64,000 nucleotides of DNA from Pictodentalium vernedei (GCA_031216915.1 CM062296.1:57472584-57536583), one strand, 5' to 3'; counted from the first letter of the stretch, positions 21,733-32,916 are shown. The notes: generated from the letters alone by a model not told the origin. A program made the numbers and translations.

Positions 21733-23100
21733 GCTAGCCTTAGAAGATGTCCTGCTGCATCTAGAAATTCTAGAGGCGATTTTTGTCCTTCAACCATCAT
21801 TTGCTTTAGACGTTGAAGTCGATTCTCAACTTCCCTGTAGACTCTTTTCCTGCTTGGTGGAGCTGCGCCAAAATTTATTTGTGCGAATTTTGCTCTATCA
21901 GCATTTTCAATTTTCTTTATAACTTCCACAAACCTGTAGATATTTGGGTGTCTGTGGGGCAATGTTCCATTCAGGCGATTGTGGAAGCCTTCTAGGTGGT
22001 TGTTTGTCCTGGGACCTGTTGTCTGATGATGATTCCAAAGAGAGATTTGGAATCTTGTATCATCATCAACCCATGTTGTGACCATATAGTCATTAAAATC
22101 TGTTGCTGTAGGTACTTCTGGGGTTGACTCCATGGCGTCTATCCAAGTTTCTTGGACAATCGTTGGTGGAAGAAGAGCAAGTCCTGCTGCTCTTCTAATC
22201 CAGGACTGGATAGCTGTGTCTTCCCTATATTGTACAGACAACCCAAGCTCTTGGGTTTTGCGCCAAATGGCCTGACAGAAATGGAAAAAACAACCTTTCA
22301 CCTCTGCATCTGGAAATTCACTTGTAACCGCATGAATAGCAGCAATCTCAAAATCAGTTTGTATACGACTAGGGACAAATGGTCTATTCAGTCTCTGTTG
22401 AATTTCAGCTTTCAGCTGCCTGAACAGTCTTGTATATGTTGATGTCTGCCTGTTTGGTAGAAGAGCAAACACAAGTGGATATGAACTGGTCCCGTTCATT
22501 GCATGAATGGTGTAAACCTGGCTCCATAAGTCGGGGCATGAAGAAAATGTACCATCCATGTACACGGTTTCAGCAGACTGCAAAGCTTGTAGTTGGTCAT
22601 CAGTAGAAAAGACAATCATCTTTTCTTTCTTTCTCTCCATCAGTTAAAAGTAAATAACGACGTCCATCTGAAGTCTCAGACCATGTGCCGTCAAGGTTAA
22701 CCTCAGCCCTTGTCTTGGGAAGTGATGGTATGTTTTTTGCCTGTGCCTATACAAGGCACTACTTATTGATGGAAAAGATGGCAGTAACTCTACTTGGTCT
22801 CTACCAATTATTTCTTCATTATATAAGGACTTCATTTGGGTAGTCTCTTCTCTTGCTCTCTTTCTCATTGTGCTGATAAACCTCACAGTGTTACTATCTT
22901 CTGGGGGATGTGAATGATCAGAGATATCTCTGACAAAGTCTCCAACGGTGGTGCACCTTCCCTTGCAAGTAGAATGTATACATCACCAGTGAGTGCAGCT
23001 CTGTCTTATTTTATTTCTGTTATATCTGTAGCCGTCTAAAAGTACCTGTGGCGTGCCCTTCTGTGACATTACAAACTCTACTTTCTTAACAGTAGCCATT
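21729..23100 (-). pseudogene. FLYWCH zinc finger plus MULE transposase, two lesions
   Basis: The start MATVKKVEFVMSQKGTPQVL, then DGYRYNRNK and CKGRC with SDHSHPPED, is a FLYWCH-type zinc finger. From 22640 down runs a 303-residue MULE transposase domain: VYMDGTFSSCPDLWSQVYTI (first catalytic Asp), IQTDFEIAAIHA (second Asp), EVKGCFFHFCQAIW and the late Glu region in TNNHLEGFHNRLN. Two lesions are visible. A TGA follows TGG where FLYWCH domains have WRC (a CGA-to-TGA change fits), and one frameshift lies near 22730-22745. The rest is open and ends RLA at 21729. FLYWCH-MULE proteins have also been domesticated by hosts, but the flanking terminal repeats and lesions argue for a dead transposon here. 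Confidence 0.85.
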
Positions 23101-24190
23101 TTCAGGATATGATTCCCAAGTAAAGTCTGGCATCTTATATAGAGCACTTTTTTGACTGTGCGTTTATAACATAACCGAGTTCAAAGAGAAAGAATGAAAG
23201 GTTTTAGCGCGCCGAAGGCGCGCAGGGACGATGTGGGATTTACAAATCCCTTGCGACCCGGTTAGCCTTATTTTATTTCACTTGGATCTTGGATCACACA
23301 GGCCTAGCTTTCCTATTGCCTCAAATGGGGTCTGAAGGGGTATGCACGCGGTTAGAATTCCCGGCAGTTTGCATTGGAGTGATAGATTGTCAAAGACCAA
23401 ACCCTAAACGTCATTAGGACTATTAGAGAGCGGGCTCTATTCGGTTCCAGCTTGGCGATGGTAGAGGTTTGAGTCCCACCATGGTGGCGAGCCAGAATAT
23501 AATGTTGTGCGATGGCAATTTTAAGGGGAAAAGAAAAAAGAAAACCAAACAGCAACGCCGGTTTGGTAGCGGCCCCGGTATATGACCATAGCGGTTACAA
23601 AAAAGGAATGGAGAAAGCTCCAACAGTTTAGTTTGAAAAAACCGGGAGTCATCCATCAAGCCTTCTGGGAGATAGGATGCCGTATGTGATTTTAAGGGAT
23701 CTGGTTATCCTTCGGGAATTCCAAATGACCTCCAACACCCCCCCTCCCTCCCACCCACACAAAAAAAAAAAAAAAAAAAAAAGCTTTTAAAAGGGCTGTT
23801 TGCTGGCAAGATTGTTTCAATCCTTGCCTTGGTCTTGTTAAGTTTTCTGTACATCTTTGCTTAAGGATTGTTTCAATCCCTCATAGTTTGTCATTCAGTT
23901 TGGTCGTGTGTCTGATGAGATAGAGGAGGTAGAAAAGATAGAGAGCTGGAAATTAAAGGAATTCGGTTTTTAATTTACAACTTTTCCGTCCTTTTGGATG
24001 GGGAAGCCAGCATTTTTTCCCCGAGATTTATATCTCAGGGAGGGGAGACCCGGCAGCAGGTGAAGATTTTCCTCCCTGTTTGCAACTCCCACTGGTAACA
24101 GAGGCAAGCTTTCGTGCGCATCGTGTCACCCGCAGCCAGTTCTAAATTTAGGTCACAGAATGCCTGGCTCACCCCATCACAATGATGTAA
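23101..24190. other. Non-coding MULE interior and LINE 3' flank
   Basis: Holds a GCGCGCC-GAAGGCGCGC hairpin at 23208-23222, an A22 run after a pyrimidine tract (23760-23781) and two GATTGTTTCAATCC repeats (23811 and 23865). On the minus strand 23980-24190 reads as the short 3' untranslated part of the LINE at 24222, including a CCGAGATTTATATCTCAGG hairpin. Small open frames at 23352-23659 show no family resemblance. Confidence 0.5.
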
Positions 24191-24221
24191 TCTTTAACCC
24201 TTTCGATAGACATGCCCCAGA

Positions 24222-26933
24222 TTATTTAGTTTTCCTATTGAGGACGCGATGCGCATTGAGTTCTATTTTTAATTCGCTGTCTTGAAGTCTATTTAGAGTT
24301 TTGCTTTGAAGATCTTTTAAGCGCATTGCTATAGTGTCTATTTTTGCTATCTCGTGAAGTTGTTTTATCGATGTCCACGTGGGCTTGCGCAGAGCCACGC
24401 GCAAGGCATGATTTTGGACCCGTTGTAGTTTTTCAATGTTGGTTTTATTCAGATCACTTGTTATTATGGCCCCATACTCTAGTACTGGGCGTATATATGA
24501 TTTGTAAAGCTTGAGGAGAATTTCTTTATTGGCTCCCCAATTTTTACCTCTAATCATTTTCAGGAAATTGATGCGTTTAGTGGCTTTGACGGTGACTGAG
24601 TTTATGTGATTGTTTAGATTGAGACTGCTATCCAGGTTGAATCCCAGAAACTTTGCCTCATTACTAGCTTCAAGTTTATGATCGTAAAGCTTAAGCTCAA
24701 TATTAGGGACAAGCTTTTTCCTTTGTTTTTTATAGAATGTGATTCTTTGTGTTTTCGTGGCATTTAGCTTGATGCGCCACAGAGCGCACCAGTCTTGCAG
24801 GTCGCGGATGGTATCCTGCAGGCGGTTTTGTATTATGTTTCCAGACTTACTGGCCGTCCACATTCCTTTGTCGTCTGAGAATTGAGATAGTTCAACATGG
24901 TTCTTCCCTACTTTGTCAATGTCATTCACATATATTATAAATAGAAGCGGGCTGAGGACCGAACCATGTGGAGTGCCCGCTTCGAGTTTTACCTCGGCTG
25001 ACACTTCGCGGTTGACCCTCACTTTGATTTTTCGATCAGATAAAAATGATGATATGATCCTTAGAATTTTGGTAGGTAGCCCCATTTTAGCTAGTTTGTA
25101 TCTCATGCCATTGTGCCAGACAGAGTCAAACGCTTTTTCTACGTCTAGTAATAGCGCGGTTCCTATTTCATTTTGACTGAACGCCGTTTTCATATAATCT
25201 ACCAGTCTATAAACATGCTCGATTCCCTCTCTTTGGCTCCTGTATGCCCTTTGCCACTTATTGAAAAAGCTGATTGATTCGAGATGGCTGCGGAGTCTAG
25301 TCGTGAGAATCCGTTCGAAAATTTTTCCAATACAGCTAAGTAGGCTGATTGGGCGGTAATTAGCTGGGTTGCTCAAATCCTTGTCGGGTTTGGGTATCAT
25401 GACTCCTGTAGCTACTTTCCAACATTTTGGGAAGTATCCACTAGAGAGACAGCAGTTTAGGAGGTTAGTGAGTCTACCGAAAAAAGTGTTGGGACATTGT
25501 TTCAGGATTTTGTATGAGACCTCGTCCCCTCCTGGGGAAGAAGAAGACTTACATTTTTTAATTGTGTTAGCCACTTCTTCTTGGCTTATCGGTTCCGTGA
25601 GTTCATGGTCATCCCCGACCTCGGGCGTTTGGCTGAAGTTGGCATCGTTAAACGTTGTCTTGTTGTCTTGAACATATTTGTTTACTTTTTCTTTGAACTC
25701 GTCATCAAACCTATCGCCCTCATGTGGACGATGATATTTCTTAAGGAGCTCAGCAAAGGCGCTAGCCTTCGCCTTGTCATCGTTGATCTTTAGTGCCTTA
25801 CTGTTGGCGTCTTTATGTTTTTGTCCAGTAAGGGTTTTAAAAGTATCACAAAATTTTTTAGCCTCCCTGAGTCCATTTAGATTTTCCGTTGCTTTTTCCC
25901 GTCTCACGCGATTGTCGTTTGCTATTGCTTTTTTAACTTCGCCGTGGAGGCGATTATACACGGCTTTAAGTTCGACCTTTTTAGTTGGAAGTTTTTCTGA
26001 TTTGTATGCACGGAAGGCCTTTCTTTTTTGTTTTATTATTTGGAGTGTGGTTTCAGTTATTCTGTTGGCCCGCGGTTTAACTGTCTGTTTGGGACAAATT
26101 TCATCAAGAGTGTTGTTAATGACTTCACTGAGATTGGTACATGCTTGCTCGAGCTCGCAGGTATTCATTGGGTCGCTTTTGTTTATTTTAACCTGAATTA
26201 TTTTTCTGAAGAGGTCCCAGTCAATTTTGGATAGATTCCTCCTCCTCATTGTGGGGTATCTTGTGGGTCCGCTGCAACCGTGTAATGTAGCATGAACAGG
26301 CAGGTGGTCGCTACCTAAATCATCGTCCCCCACATATATGTCTTGCGTTCGATTAGTTAGTGATTTACTGGTTATAATTAGGTCAAGGATGTCGGATTGG
26401 TGGAGGGTGTTGTTACTGACGTGAGTAATGTCGTGGTCGTTATTTAATACAAAAAGATCAAATTGTTCGATGATATTAAAGAGAGCATCGCCATTGGGCT
26501 CCGTTTTATTGCATCCGAAAACCTGATGTTTGGCATTGAAATCACCTAAGAAAATACAGTGTTTGTGATTTTTCACAAAGAATTCAAAGACTTTGCTGTC
26601 AACTGTTTTTTTCGGTTCATTATAATATGAGATTGCGGCAACTTTTTTATGATCTAGTTCAATCTCAGCGGCAATCACCTCTGCGTTGAGATGATCGCTT
26701 GATATCGTTTTATATTTTAAGTCCTGCCTTATGAGGAGAGCGACTCCGCCTCCACGTTGTGTGGGACGGTCTCGTCTAATGATGTTGAATCCACTTAGCA
26801 AAAATGTCTTACTTGGCTATAACCATGTTTTGCTGATACCAATTACATCTACGTTTGTGAAGTAATCGGACATCTGTGAGCTTTTGCAGTTAACGCTTCG
26901 AGTGTTCCACTGAATTATTTTTAGTGTATCCAT
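24222..26933 (-). pseudogene. LINE ORF2 (Jockey-type superfamily), nearly open, inside the MULE
   Basis: ATG at 26931-26933, MDTLKIIQWNTRSVNCKSSQ, opens an apurinic-type endonuclease. Later motifs are FLGDFNAKHQVFG, LDLIITS and GSDHLPVHATL. The reverse transcriptase follows: SSPGGDEVSYKIL, NYRPISLLSCIGKIFERIL, ALLLDVEKAFDSVW with the first Asp, TPHGSVLSPLLFIIYVNDI and LSQFSDDKGMW, the YADD-box equivalent. About 903 codons are broken only by a TAG at 26817-26819. The endonuclease motif usually reading ETWL is SKTWL, so the catalytic Glu is replaced by Lys. No gag-like ORF1 is present, so the copy is 5'-truncated near 26950. Clade placement is tentative. Confidence 0.9.
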
Positions 26934-27377
26934 GAATGGTTTAGGAATAACTGTACTAAGTTTAATTACTATTTGTAATATTGTTACATAATTATATTCT
27001 GTTGACGGCCGCTTCTAATAGAGTGTGAGATATTTGAGTATTATATAACTAAGAGGCTGTTTTACTAATCTCTTTGCAAACGTCCGAAAGACTGGTGTCC
27101 AAGTGTTTCTTCTGAGTTCACTGTAAACATGTTCTGTTTGATCTTGATTAGAAGATAAATAATAATAATGATAATAATTAACAACTTTAATTAACAACTT
27201 ATTTGATGTTTTGTTTGTGTGAACAAGTTTTACTAACAAATAATAATCAATTCTTTGGTAATTCTCTTGTTTGGATAAACCTGTTTTCATTAATATAATA
27301 TCAGTCTATTCCATTGTAATAGTGGATGAACATAATTAACTACTTTTACTGAGTGTCTGAGTTATGGGATGTCTAAG
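26934..27377. other. MULE right subterminal region
   Basis: AT-rich, with AATAATAATGATAATAATTA microsatellite-like sequence near 27160. It leads into the right terminal repeats. No gene seen. Confidence 0.6.
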
Positions 27378-27416
27378 TTATGGGATGTCTAAGTTTTGGG
27401 AGATAACCAATCAAAT

Positions 27417-27890
27417 ATACGACTGTATGCGGATGATACATCTTCGTTCGTAGTTGTAGAAAATGCTATTCTAGCTGCCAAGGTATCTAATTCGGATCTC
27501 CGTCTTATTAGTAGATGGGCAGAAAGGTGGCAAGTAAATTTTAGTCAAGAAAAAAACGTAATACTTGCAATTTCTCGTAAACACACTCCTGACCCCAACC
27601 CCACCCCTTTACTTGAATAATAAGATAATAAATAAGTTAAAAGCCATAAGTACCTCGGACTAACATTTCAGTGCAATGGAAGCTGGGATGCTCAAATAAA
27701 ATGGTATCATAAATAAATAAGCTCTGTGGTTAATTGCTTCCGTGGACTCGAGTACAAATGGTCACGCCCGAATATAGAAACCATTTACAAGTATTATGTG
27801 CTACCTAACCTTGACTATGCCGATGTGATTTGGATAACCGTTCCCTAATAATCAATCGGAACGAATGCTATTAATTAGGTTACAAATTCA
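27417..27890 (+). pseudogene. LINE (CR1/L2-like) ORF2, right part
   Basis: Continuation of the LINE at 20742 after the MULE. It begins IRLYADDTSSFVVVENA, the reverse transcriptase catalytic box, then DLRLISRWAERWQVNFSQEK and, in shifted frames, NGSWDAQIKW, GLEYKWSRPNIETIYKYYV and LPNLDYADVIW. Several stops and frameshifts are present after 27617. Removing the MULE and one CAATCAAAT restores VDIQSNIRLYADDTS across the junction, which shows both parts are one copy. Confidence 0.85.
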
Positions 27891-28567
27891 GTTGTGAAGA
27901 AAGCACACACACATGTTAATATATGCATCAGATATGTAGGTGATTTCACATAACATAACACTTCCCTCACCCCTTCCACACACATATATCAGTTATTTAG
28001 GATCCCTTTCACACATATACATACCAACTTTACTCCGACCCCCCCCCCACCCCACCTCTTAGGTATTAACAGAGGTTATACACAATATAATATAAGTGGC
28101 TACTTATTTTTGTATTTTAACACACTCAGACGAATTTCTTTCTTTTGCTCATTTAGCCGCATTAGACAGTTTATTATACTATATTTTCTTTCATGGGGTA
28201 AGACATTCCCGCCCTTTATTTACTGGGGCAACTAGGCTGGAAGAATCACGAAATGTTCGCTTCGGAGTTGTTTCCAAAATTTGTTGCCTTCTTTGCAAGG
28301 AAAAAAAAACACTGAACTGTTTTTTCCAAGAGAGAATTTCTTTAGAGCAGTACTATTTTTCACTCTTCAAGAATTCTTCGAAAAACTTGTAGTTTTTCTC
28401 TTCAAAAACTATTTCTGCTTCTAAAATATGTGAGACTGATACGTGCACGTGTGACACACACAGAATAGGTCATACAAATTGAAAGAGATCAGTAATATTC
28501 GAGAGTTGTTGTTGGCCCAGCATAACCAATCCGGAGTACCGGTACGGAACTTGCAAATTAAATACAC
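27891..28567. other. Non-coding stretch
   Basis: AT-rich with a CACACA-rich part and a C-rich run near 28040. No recognisable feature. Confidence 0.4.
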
Positions 28568-29014
28568 ACTAAAATTAAAGTGTTAAAACTGACACTTTCA
28601 AGGTGTTAAACCCATTCTGTCTCTTAGGGTTTGATTTTAACACTCAAAGCGCAATGCTTTAAGCACTTAGACATTACAATCGTCAGACATCTGAAGCTTG
28701 AATGGATGGCACTTCCCATGAGTCTAGCATTGGTGGTTCTTCCAGAATCGTCCATAATTTGATTTGCGCTTTGTGGGTACATAATTTAAAGGACACAACG
28801 CAGATGACGCGGATCAGGCTCGAGAGTTCGAGCCTGATCCGCGTCATCTGCGTTGTTTCCTTTTAAGTGTCGCGACATTACACTTGTCAAGTGGTATTAT
28901 TGTAACACCTGTCAAGTTCTGGGATATCTACTCTTGAACAAAGTGCTAGTTCATCACTTAGTAAGTGTTAAATACAGCACTTCAAGTGTAGTTTTTAACA
29001 CTTTAGTTTTTAGC
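28568..29014. mobile_element. Non-autonomous inverted-repeat element with central hairpin
   Basis: The ends CTAAAATTAAAGTGTTAAAA and, inverted, CTAAAAACTAAAGTGTTAAA extend about 35 bp with CACTT-rich subtermini. The centre is an almost perfect hairpin (28786-28865) with GATGACGCGGATCAGGCTCG and its complement around GAG. Non-coding, about 450 bp. Confidence 0.75.
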
Positions 29015-29105
29015 ATGTAAGAAGTTTCCTCACGACTGCTACATGCATAGTTTCTTCATCCACTAATACATTCCCAAAAGTCTTGCGCTTTTTAACTTTT
29101 ATTCC

Positions 29106-29191
29106 GACTGACTAATGCTCAAATTACATCATCAAGGCATGCCTTCGACGAAGGCATGCCTTTATGCCGTAGTTGGAATATTGGTCAGTCA
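29106..29191. mobile_element. Very short palindromic element
   Basis: About 86 bp: GACTGACTAATGCTCAAATT inverted against GGAATATTGGTCAGTC, centre AAGGCATGCCTTCGACGAAG. A related copy lies at 52317-52388 with the same AAGGCATGCCTTC centre. Confidence 0.7.
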
Positions 29192-29478
29192 AGACTTCCC
29201 CAGTCATCCCCAGTCACCACAGTGGAGGCAAAACAGGCCCCCAATCCCTCAATAGGTCATCGCGGTCGCGGTACCAATGTTTTCAAAACGAAAAATGCTC
29301 ATTGGGTTTTTGGGGTCAACACTGTGTATGATGATCCTAAGCATTTACACAATGTTAATAACTTGAAATAGCACCACGTTCAGCTATCTTAAGACACGAT
29401 CTACTCTACAATGACAAGTATGCAAATATATATGTCCCTCCCTTGGCAATCAGAGAATCTACAATGAGTCTCCAGTTT
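29192..29478. other. Non-coding stretch
   Basis: No feature recognised; a GTCATCCCCAGTCACC-type short direct repeat occurs at about 29200. Confidence 0.3.
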
Positions 29479-29750
29479 GCGGGAGTGCGGTGGCTCAGTG
29501 GTTACCGAATTGGACTTCAAAACGAAAGGTCTACGGCTCGGACTAAGGCGTAGTGCACGTCGACGGTGCTTTTGCCTTCAACCAATGCTGACCCTGGTAG
29601 CGTGGAGTTAGTATGTTGGGAAGTCTGACAATTGCTTACCGCTGCTCAGTGGTTCTCTCCGGTACTCTGGCTTTCTCCACCCATAAAACAGCACGACACG
29701 ACACGAGGTGACCTTGGATATCGAAAGTGTCGTTAAATCCAAATAAATAA
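29479..29750 (+). mobile_element. tRNA-derived SINE, copy 1
   Basis: The head GCGGGAGTGCGGTGGCTCAG has a Pol III A box (TGGCTCAGTGG), and a degenerate B box lies at GGTCTACGGCTCGGAC. The body includes GTGGTTCTCTCCGGTACTC-like and CTCCACCCATAAAAC. The tail GTGTCGTTAAATCCAAATAA probably derives from a LINE 3' end. Related copies at 38731 and 57703 share head or body. Weak repeats GTCTCCAGTTT / ATCTCTAGCTT flank it. Confidence 0.85.
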
Positions 29751-30181
29751 CAAAATCTCTAGCTTACAGTGGCTGTTATGAAACTTGTTCAGTAAATTAG
29801 GTATGGCCAAGCCTTTGTTGAGGTGCAGACCCAACGTACCGGCCAAGTTTAATAAGTTTTACTATATAAACGGGGAACAAATTGACGTTGACGATTATCT
29901 TTATCACAAATGAAACCGATAAGAGATGTCTGAATAAATACGGAAGTAAACAATGCTTAATACAAGGCCTACAATTATGTTGTTTAAAAAAATGCGTTGT
30001 TTGGTAGAGCTAAAATAGTCCTTGATAAGGAACATATTGTGAAGCATTCCTTAACAGAATTTCAAATGATGTCATTGAACACGTTTACCCCCTGAATCAT
30101 CACTGTCAACGATTATTATTTGCACAAGAAAAAATGGCAATACCCCGGTCTTCTGTTGAATCCGTTTGTCATTTAAGGTGA
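29751..30181. other. Non-coding stretch
   Basis: No coding or repeat structure recognised. Confidence 0.4.
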
Positions 30182-30437
30182 CAATATACAGTAGAGTCGC
30201 CGTGGTTTGGTCGTAATCCACGCATGGGCAGTGATGTCCATGCTTGCATTTACCAAGTAATAAAAATAAACATCAGCAAAACTTTAATTAACGAATCACC
30301 CGGTTGTACCAGGTGCTTCATTAATTAACTTTTTGATGATTTTTCTGTTATTAGTATATGGAATCTTATATTATTGCATCCGAGGAAATATTGTCTACCC
30401 GTTAAAAGTAACAATTCCATGGCGGATGTACTGTATC
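30182..30437. repeat. Imperfect inverted-repeat element
   Basis: TACAGTAGAGTCGCCGTGG at the left matches the complement of CCATGGCGGATGTACTGTA at the right. Inner arms AAAACTTTAATTAACGAATC / TTCATTAATTAACTTTTT form a second stem. Non-coding. Confidence 0.55.
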
Positions 30438-30725
30438 ATCTTCTTGATAAAAGATAAATATAAGATTGAACTGCGCATTGGAACTTGAAATATTTTTGAA
30501 AATTACGAATGCAGTATTCTCCAGTCTCATTCATTTATATACAAGTCTCCGTATTTCGGCAATTGAAGCGTTAATTATTTTGTTTGCTTATCTATGAAAC
30601 CTTCAAAATATCTATATGCATCATTGATGAATGTCAAGTTTGAGGTCTCTGGTCAGAGGTCCGAGTTGAAATGAAAATAAACTAGCATATTTGTGTATGC
30701 TCGCATATGTTTTCTGAATAGTTCC
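30438..30725. other. Non-coding stretch
   Basis: Nothing recognised. Confidence 0.3.
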
Positions 30726-30975
30726 TTAACCCTTTACCCAACGCAGGCGATTTTCAGAATTTATTATCTCAAATATCACTTTTTAAATGTTTTGAAAAAA
30801 TTTCAACAAAACCATATCATGTGACCCCTGTTAGGAACGAGCTCGACGAGCTCGTTCCAAAGAAGGGTCACTTGATATGGTTTTGTTAAAAATTTTCGAA
30901 AAATAATATTTTTTCAGATTCTGAATTTGCATATTACGCGGGCGGATACGGGCGATTCGTTGGGTAAAGGGTTAA
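30726..30975. mobile_element. TTAA-flanked palindromic element, family 1, type a, copy 1
   Basis: TTAACCCTTTACCCAACGCA to GTTGGGTAAAGGGTTAA; the arms carry CAACAAAACCATATCATGTG and its complement. The apex is GGAACGAGCTCGACGAGCTC. Almost a perfect 250-bp hairpin, non-coding. Other type-a copies are at 43937 and 49538. Confidence 0.9.
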
Positions 30976-31373
30976 CAGATTTCTATTTGATCCTGTATTA
31001 GCACCTAATCTTGACATAAGTTCAATTTTAACAGTGAAGGATATTGGTTAGAAGTGGAAGGTCACAGGAAGCAAAATTAATTGTAAATATAAGAGACGTA
31101 CCTATGTGCATGGACTGTAATTATTTAATTAAGTATCCAGCATGGGTAATGTTAACCGAGTGTCATAATAATTGACAGCGTACTTGTAAAGGCTTGGATT
31201 CAATCCATTACTCAACACGATGTTTGTATTATTTCCATAGAAACAAAATCACCTATATCCAAAGCGTCTACAAAAAACCGTTTGTATCGTAATGACTCTA
31301 TAATTTTCTTTCCTTTGTCCATCCCTCAAAAAATGAATCTCAATAAAAGAGTTACGGACGATAACTCTCAACA

Positions 31374-31450
31374 TAGGTGAGGACGGTATAATTATTACAC
31401 CGTCTTACACCGTATAAATGTAGGTGAAGACGGTATAATTATTACACCGT
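31374..31450. repeat. Two direct copies of a 30-bp motif
   Basis: TAGGTGAGGACGGTATAATT and TAGGTGAAGACGGTATAATT, each followed by ATTACACCGT, start at 31374 and 31421. Between them stands another ACACCGTATAA. Confidence 0.8.
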
Positions 31451-31474
31451 ATACAGCGAATCATAACGTACACT

Positions 31475-31725
31475 TTAACCCTTTACATGACGCAACGACC
31501 AAACCCGGCCAGCGCTTTTCTCAAAAATCCCCAATTAATTTTCATTATATATTTATTTTTTGTCTCAAAAACATAGGTTATGACCCTTCGTTGGAACGAG
31601 CTCGTCGCGCTCGTTCCCACGAGGGGTCATAACCTATGTTTTTGAGACAAAAAATGAAAAACATTAGTTATTCAAGAATTTTTGTTGCAAGTGTCGTCTG
31701 CTTCTCATGTTAGGAAAAGGGTTAA
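31475..31725. mobile_element. TTAA-flanked palindromic element, family 1, type b, copy 1
   Basis: TTAACCCTTTACATGACGCA to GGAAAAGGGTTAA. The arms carry TGTCTCAAAAACATAGGTTA and its complement; the apex is GGAACGAGCTCGTCGCGCTC. Same ends and apex as type a but a different arm sequence. Confidence 0.9.
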
Positions 31726-32408
31726 AATCTCTCTGATGGTTTATAGTGACATAATAGAGATTTTTTTGCAATATGAACGACGACTGATAAAAATTACGAA
31801 AAGCCAATAGTTGTCCATAATTTGTAGCGCTGCCAAAAGAAATTTTCGCAGGATGCCACGACTGCAAGTCCGTTTTTCAGAAAATCCTACCGTTCAAACT
31901 TCGTGCCACTGGGAGTTTAAGGACTACACAGCAAGGATACAATCTTAATGGTCTCAAAAACGCTCTCTGTCTCAAACACTTTGACATATGATACATGTGT
32001 TGATGAGAAGCCGTATTCTCTCCCCACCGCATGTGTAACATACGTCTGTCCAGGATTAGATAGCAGGGAGAGACGAATGTATCCCACCCCACCCACGTGA
32101 CACTATACATTTACATCGTTATTATGACGTTATGCATATCGTATCAGTTTCTTGCTACCAACTAATTAATTTTGACGTCATCAGAATGCCGTGTGATCAA
32201 AGTTGGTGCTCTAAATCTCTTTAAACCCCAAGATGCCACCGTTCCTAATCGATTTCGTGGTAAAAACCTTTGGACTATACATAACTTGTGCATGCCATTT
32301 CCGATGGCGTCATCAGTTTTTCAAATTAACGAATACCAAATGAGTTGATTATATTAGCACGTGACCGCCAATTAACTCTGGCTAACATAACCGCTTTGGT
32401 GAGGGAGA
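31726..32408. other. Non-coding stretch
   Basis: A segment near 31753 (TAGAGATTTTTTTGC, ACGACGACTGATAAAAATTA) is loosely similar to 34810-34850. No gene recognised; short frames at 31664-32110 have no family resemblance. Confidence 0.4.
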
Positions 32409-32571
32409 AAAATAATCTCCGATGGATACGGGTTTGGGATGGGAAAATCTCATCCTCGGGACAAGATATTTGGTCCAGACACTCGGCAAGCCTCGAGTCT
32501 GGCCCAAATATCTTGCCCTCGGGTGAGATTTTCCCATCCCACACCCGTACCCACCAGGGATTATAATAATC
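32409..32571. repeat. Near-perfect hairpin element with CTCGGCAAGCCTCG apex
   Basis: Arms include TGGGATGGGAAAATCTCATC and its complement; outer arms AATAATCTCC / GGATTATAATAAT are less perfect. The apex CTCGGCAAGCCTCG (32482-32495) recurs exactly in the unrelated hairpin at 51461. Confidence 0.85.
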
Positions 32572-32764
32572 GTAACTATGGATAAGAGACTACTACAACT
32601 GACAGGAGGAACACATATTCAAGTGACGTAACATATCATTCGTCATTCCTATCAGTTGCCGATCATTGAGCAGACATATGGGGTTTAGGTGGCTATTTGT
32701 TGGTTGAAATGGGGGTTAGGTGACTACCGCAATTTATGCGACTAGTCACATAGTTAAATGCCAT

Positions 32765-32916
32765 TATTCTAGGGTGGGGTTTAGAGTTGGGGTAAGGTGG
32801 GGTTAGGGTCAGTAAAGGGTAGGGTAGGGTTAGGGTTTGCTACCACCCCAAATATTTTTCACCCAAAAAGTTGTTTTAATACAGTGGACATGCATTTTAG
32901 TTAAAATAGACTAGGA
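32765..32916. repeat. Direct repeat with telomere-like motif, left copy
   Basis: CTAGGGTGGGGTTTAGA, then GGTCAGTAAAGGGTAGGG, TTAGGGTTTGCTACCA and TAATACAGTGGACATGCATT. The right copy at 34610-34750 matches throughout. The GGGTTAGGG stretches resemble animal telomere repeats but are short and irregular. Confidence 0.8.

Larger units (their letters stand above)
20942..27407 (-). mobile_element. Mutator-like element (MULE), 6466 bp, with perfect 9-bp target duplication
   Basis: Terminal inverted repeats start GGTATCCTCACAAAACTTAG on the left and, reverse-complemented, GTTATCTCCCAAAACTTAGA on the right, matching for about 30 bp. CAATCAAAT lies directly outside both ends (20933-20941 and 27408-27416); 9 bp is the typical MULE duplication. 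At the right end the subterminal TTATGGGATGTCTAAG is repeated in tandem. The element carries a FLYWCH/MULE transposase on the minus strand and was itself hit by a TTAA palindrome and a LINE. Without those insertions it would be about 3.3 kb. Confidence 0.9.

Noticed and set aside
29479-29545. A functional tRNA gene
   Set aside because: A and B boxes are present, but no tRNA cloverleaf closes and the sequence continues into a SINE body.
32790-32845. A true telomere end
   Set aside because: The TTAGGG-like motifs are few and irregular, lie inside the window and are repeated as part of a larger block.
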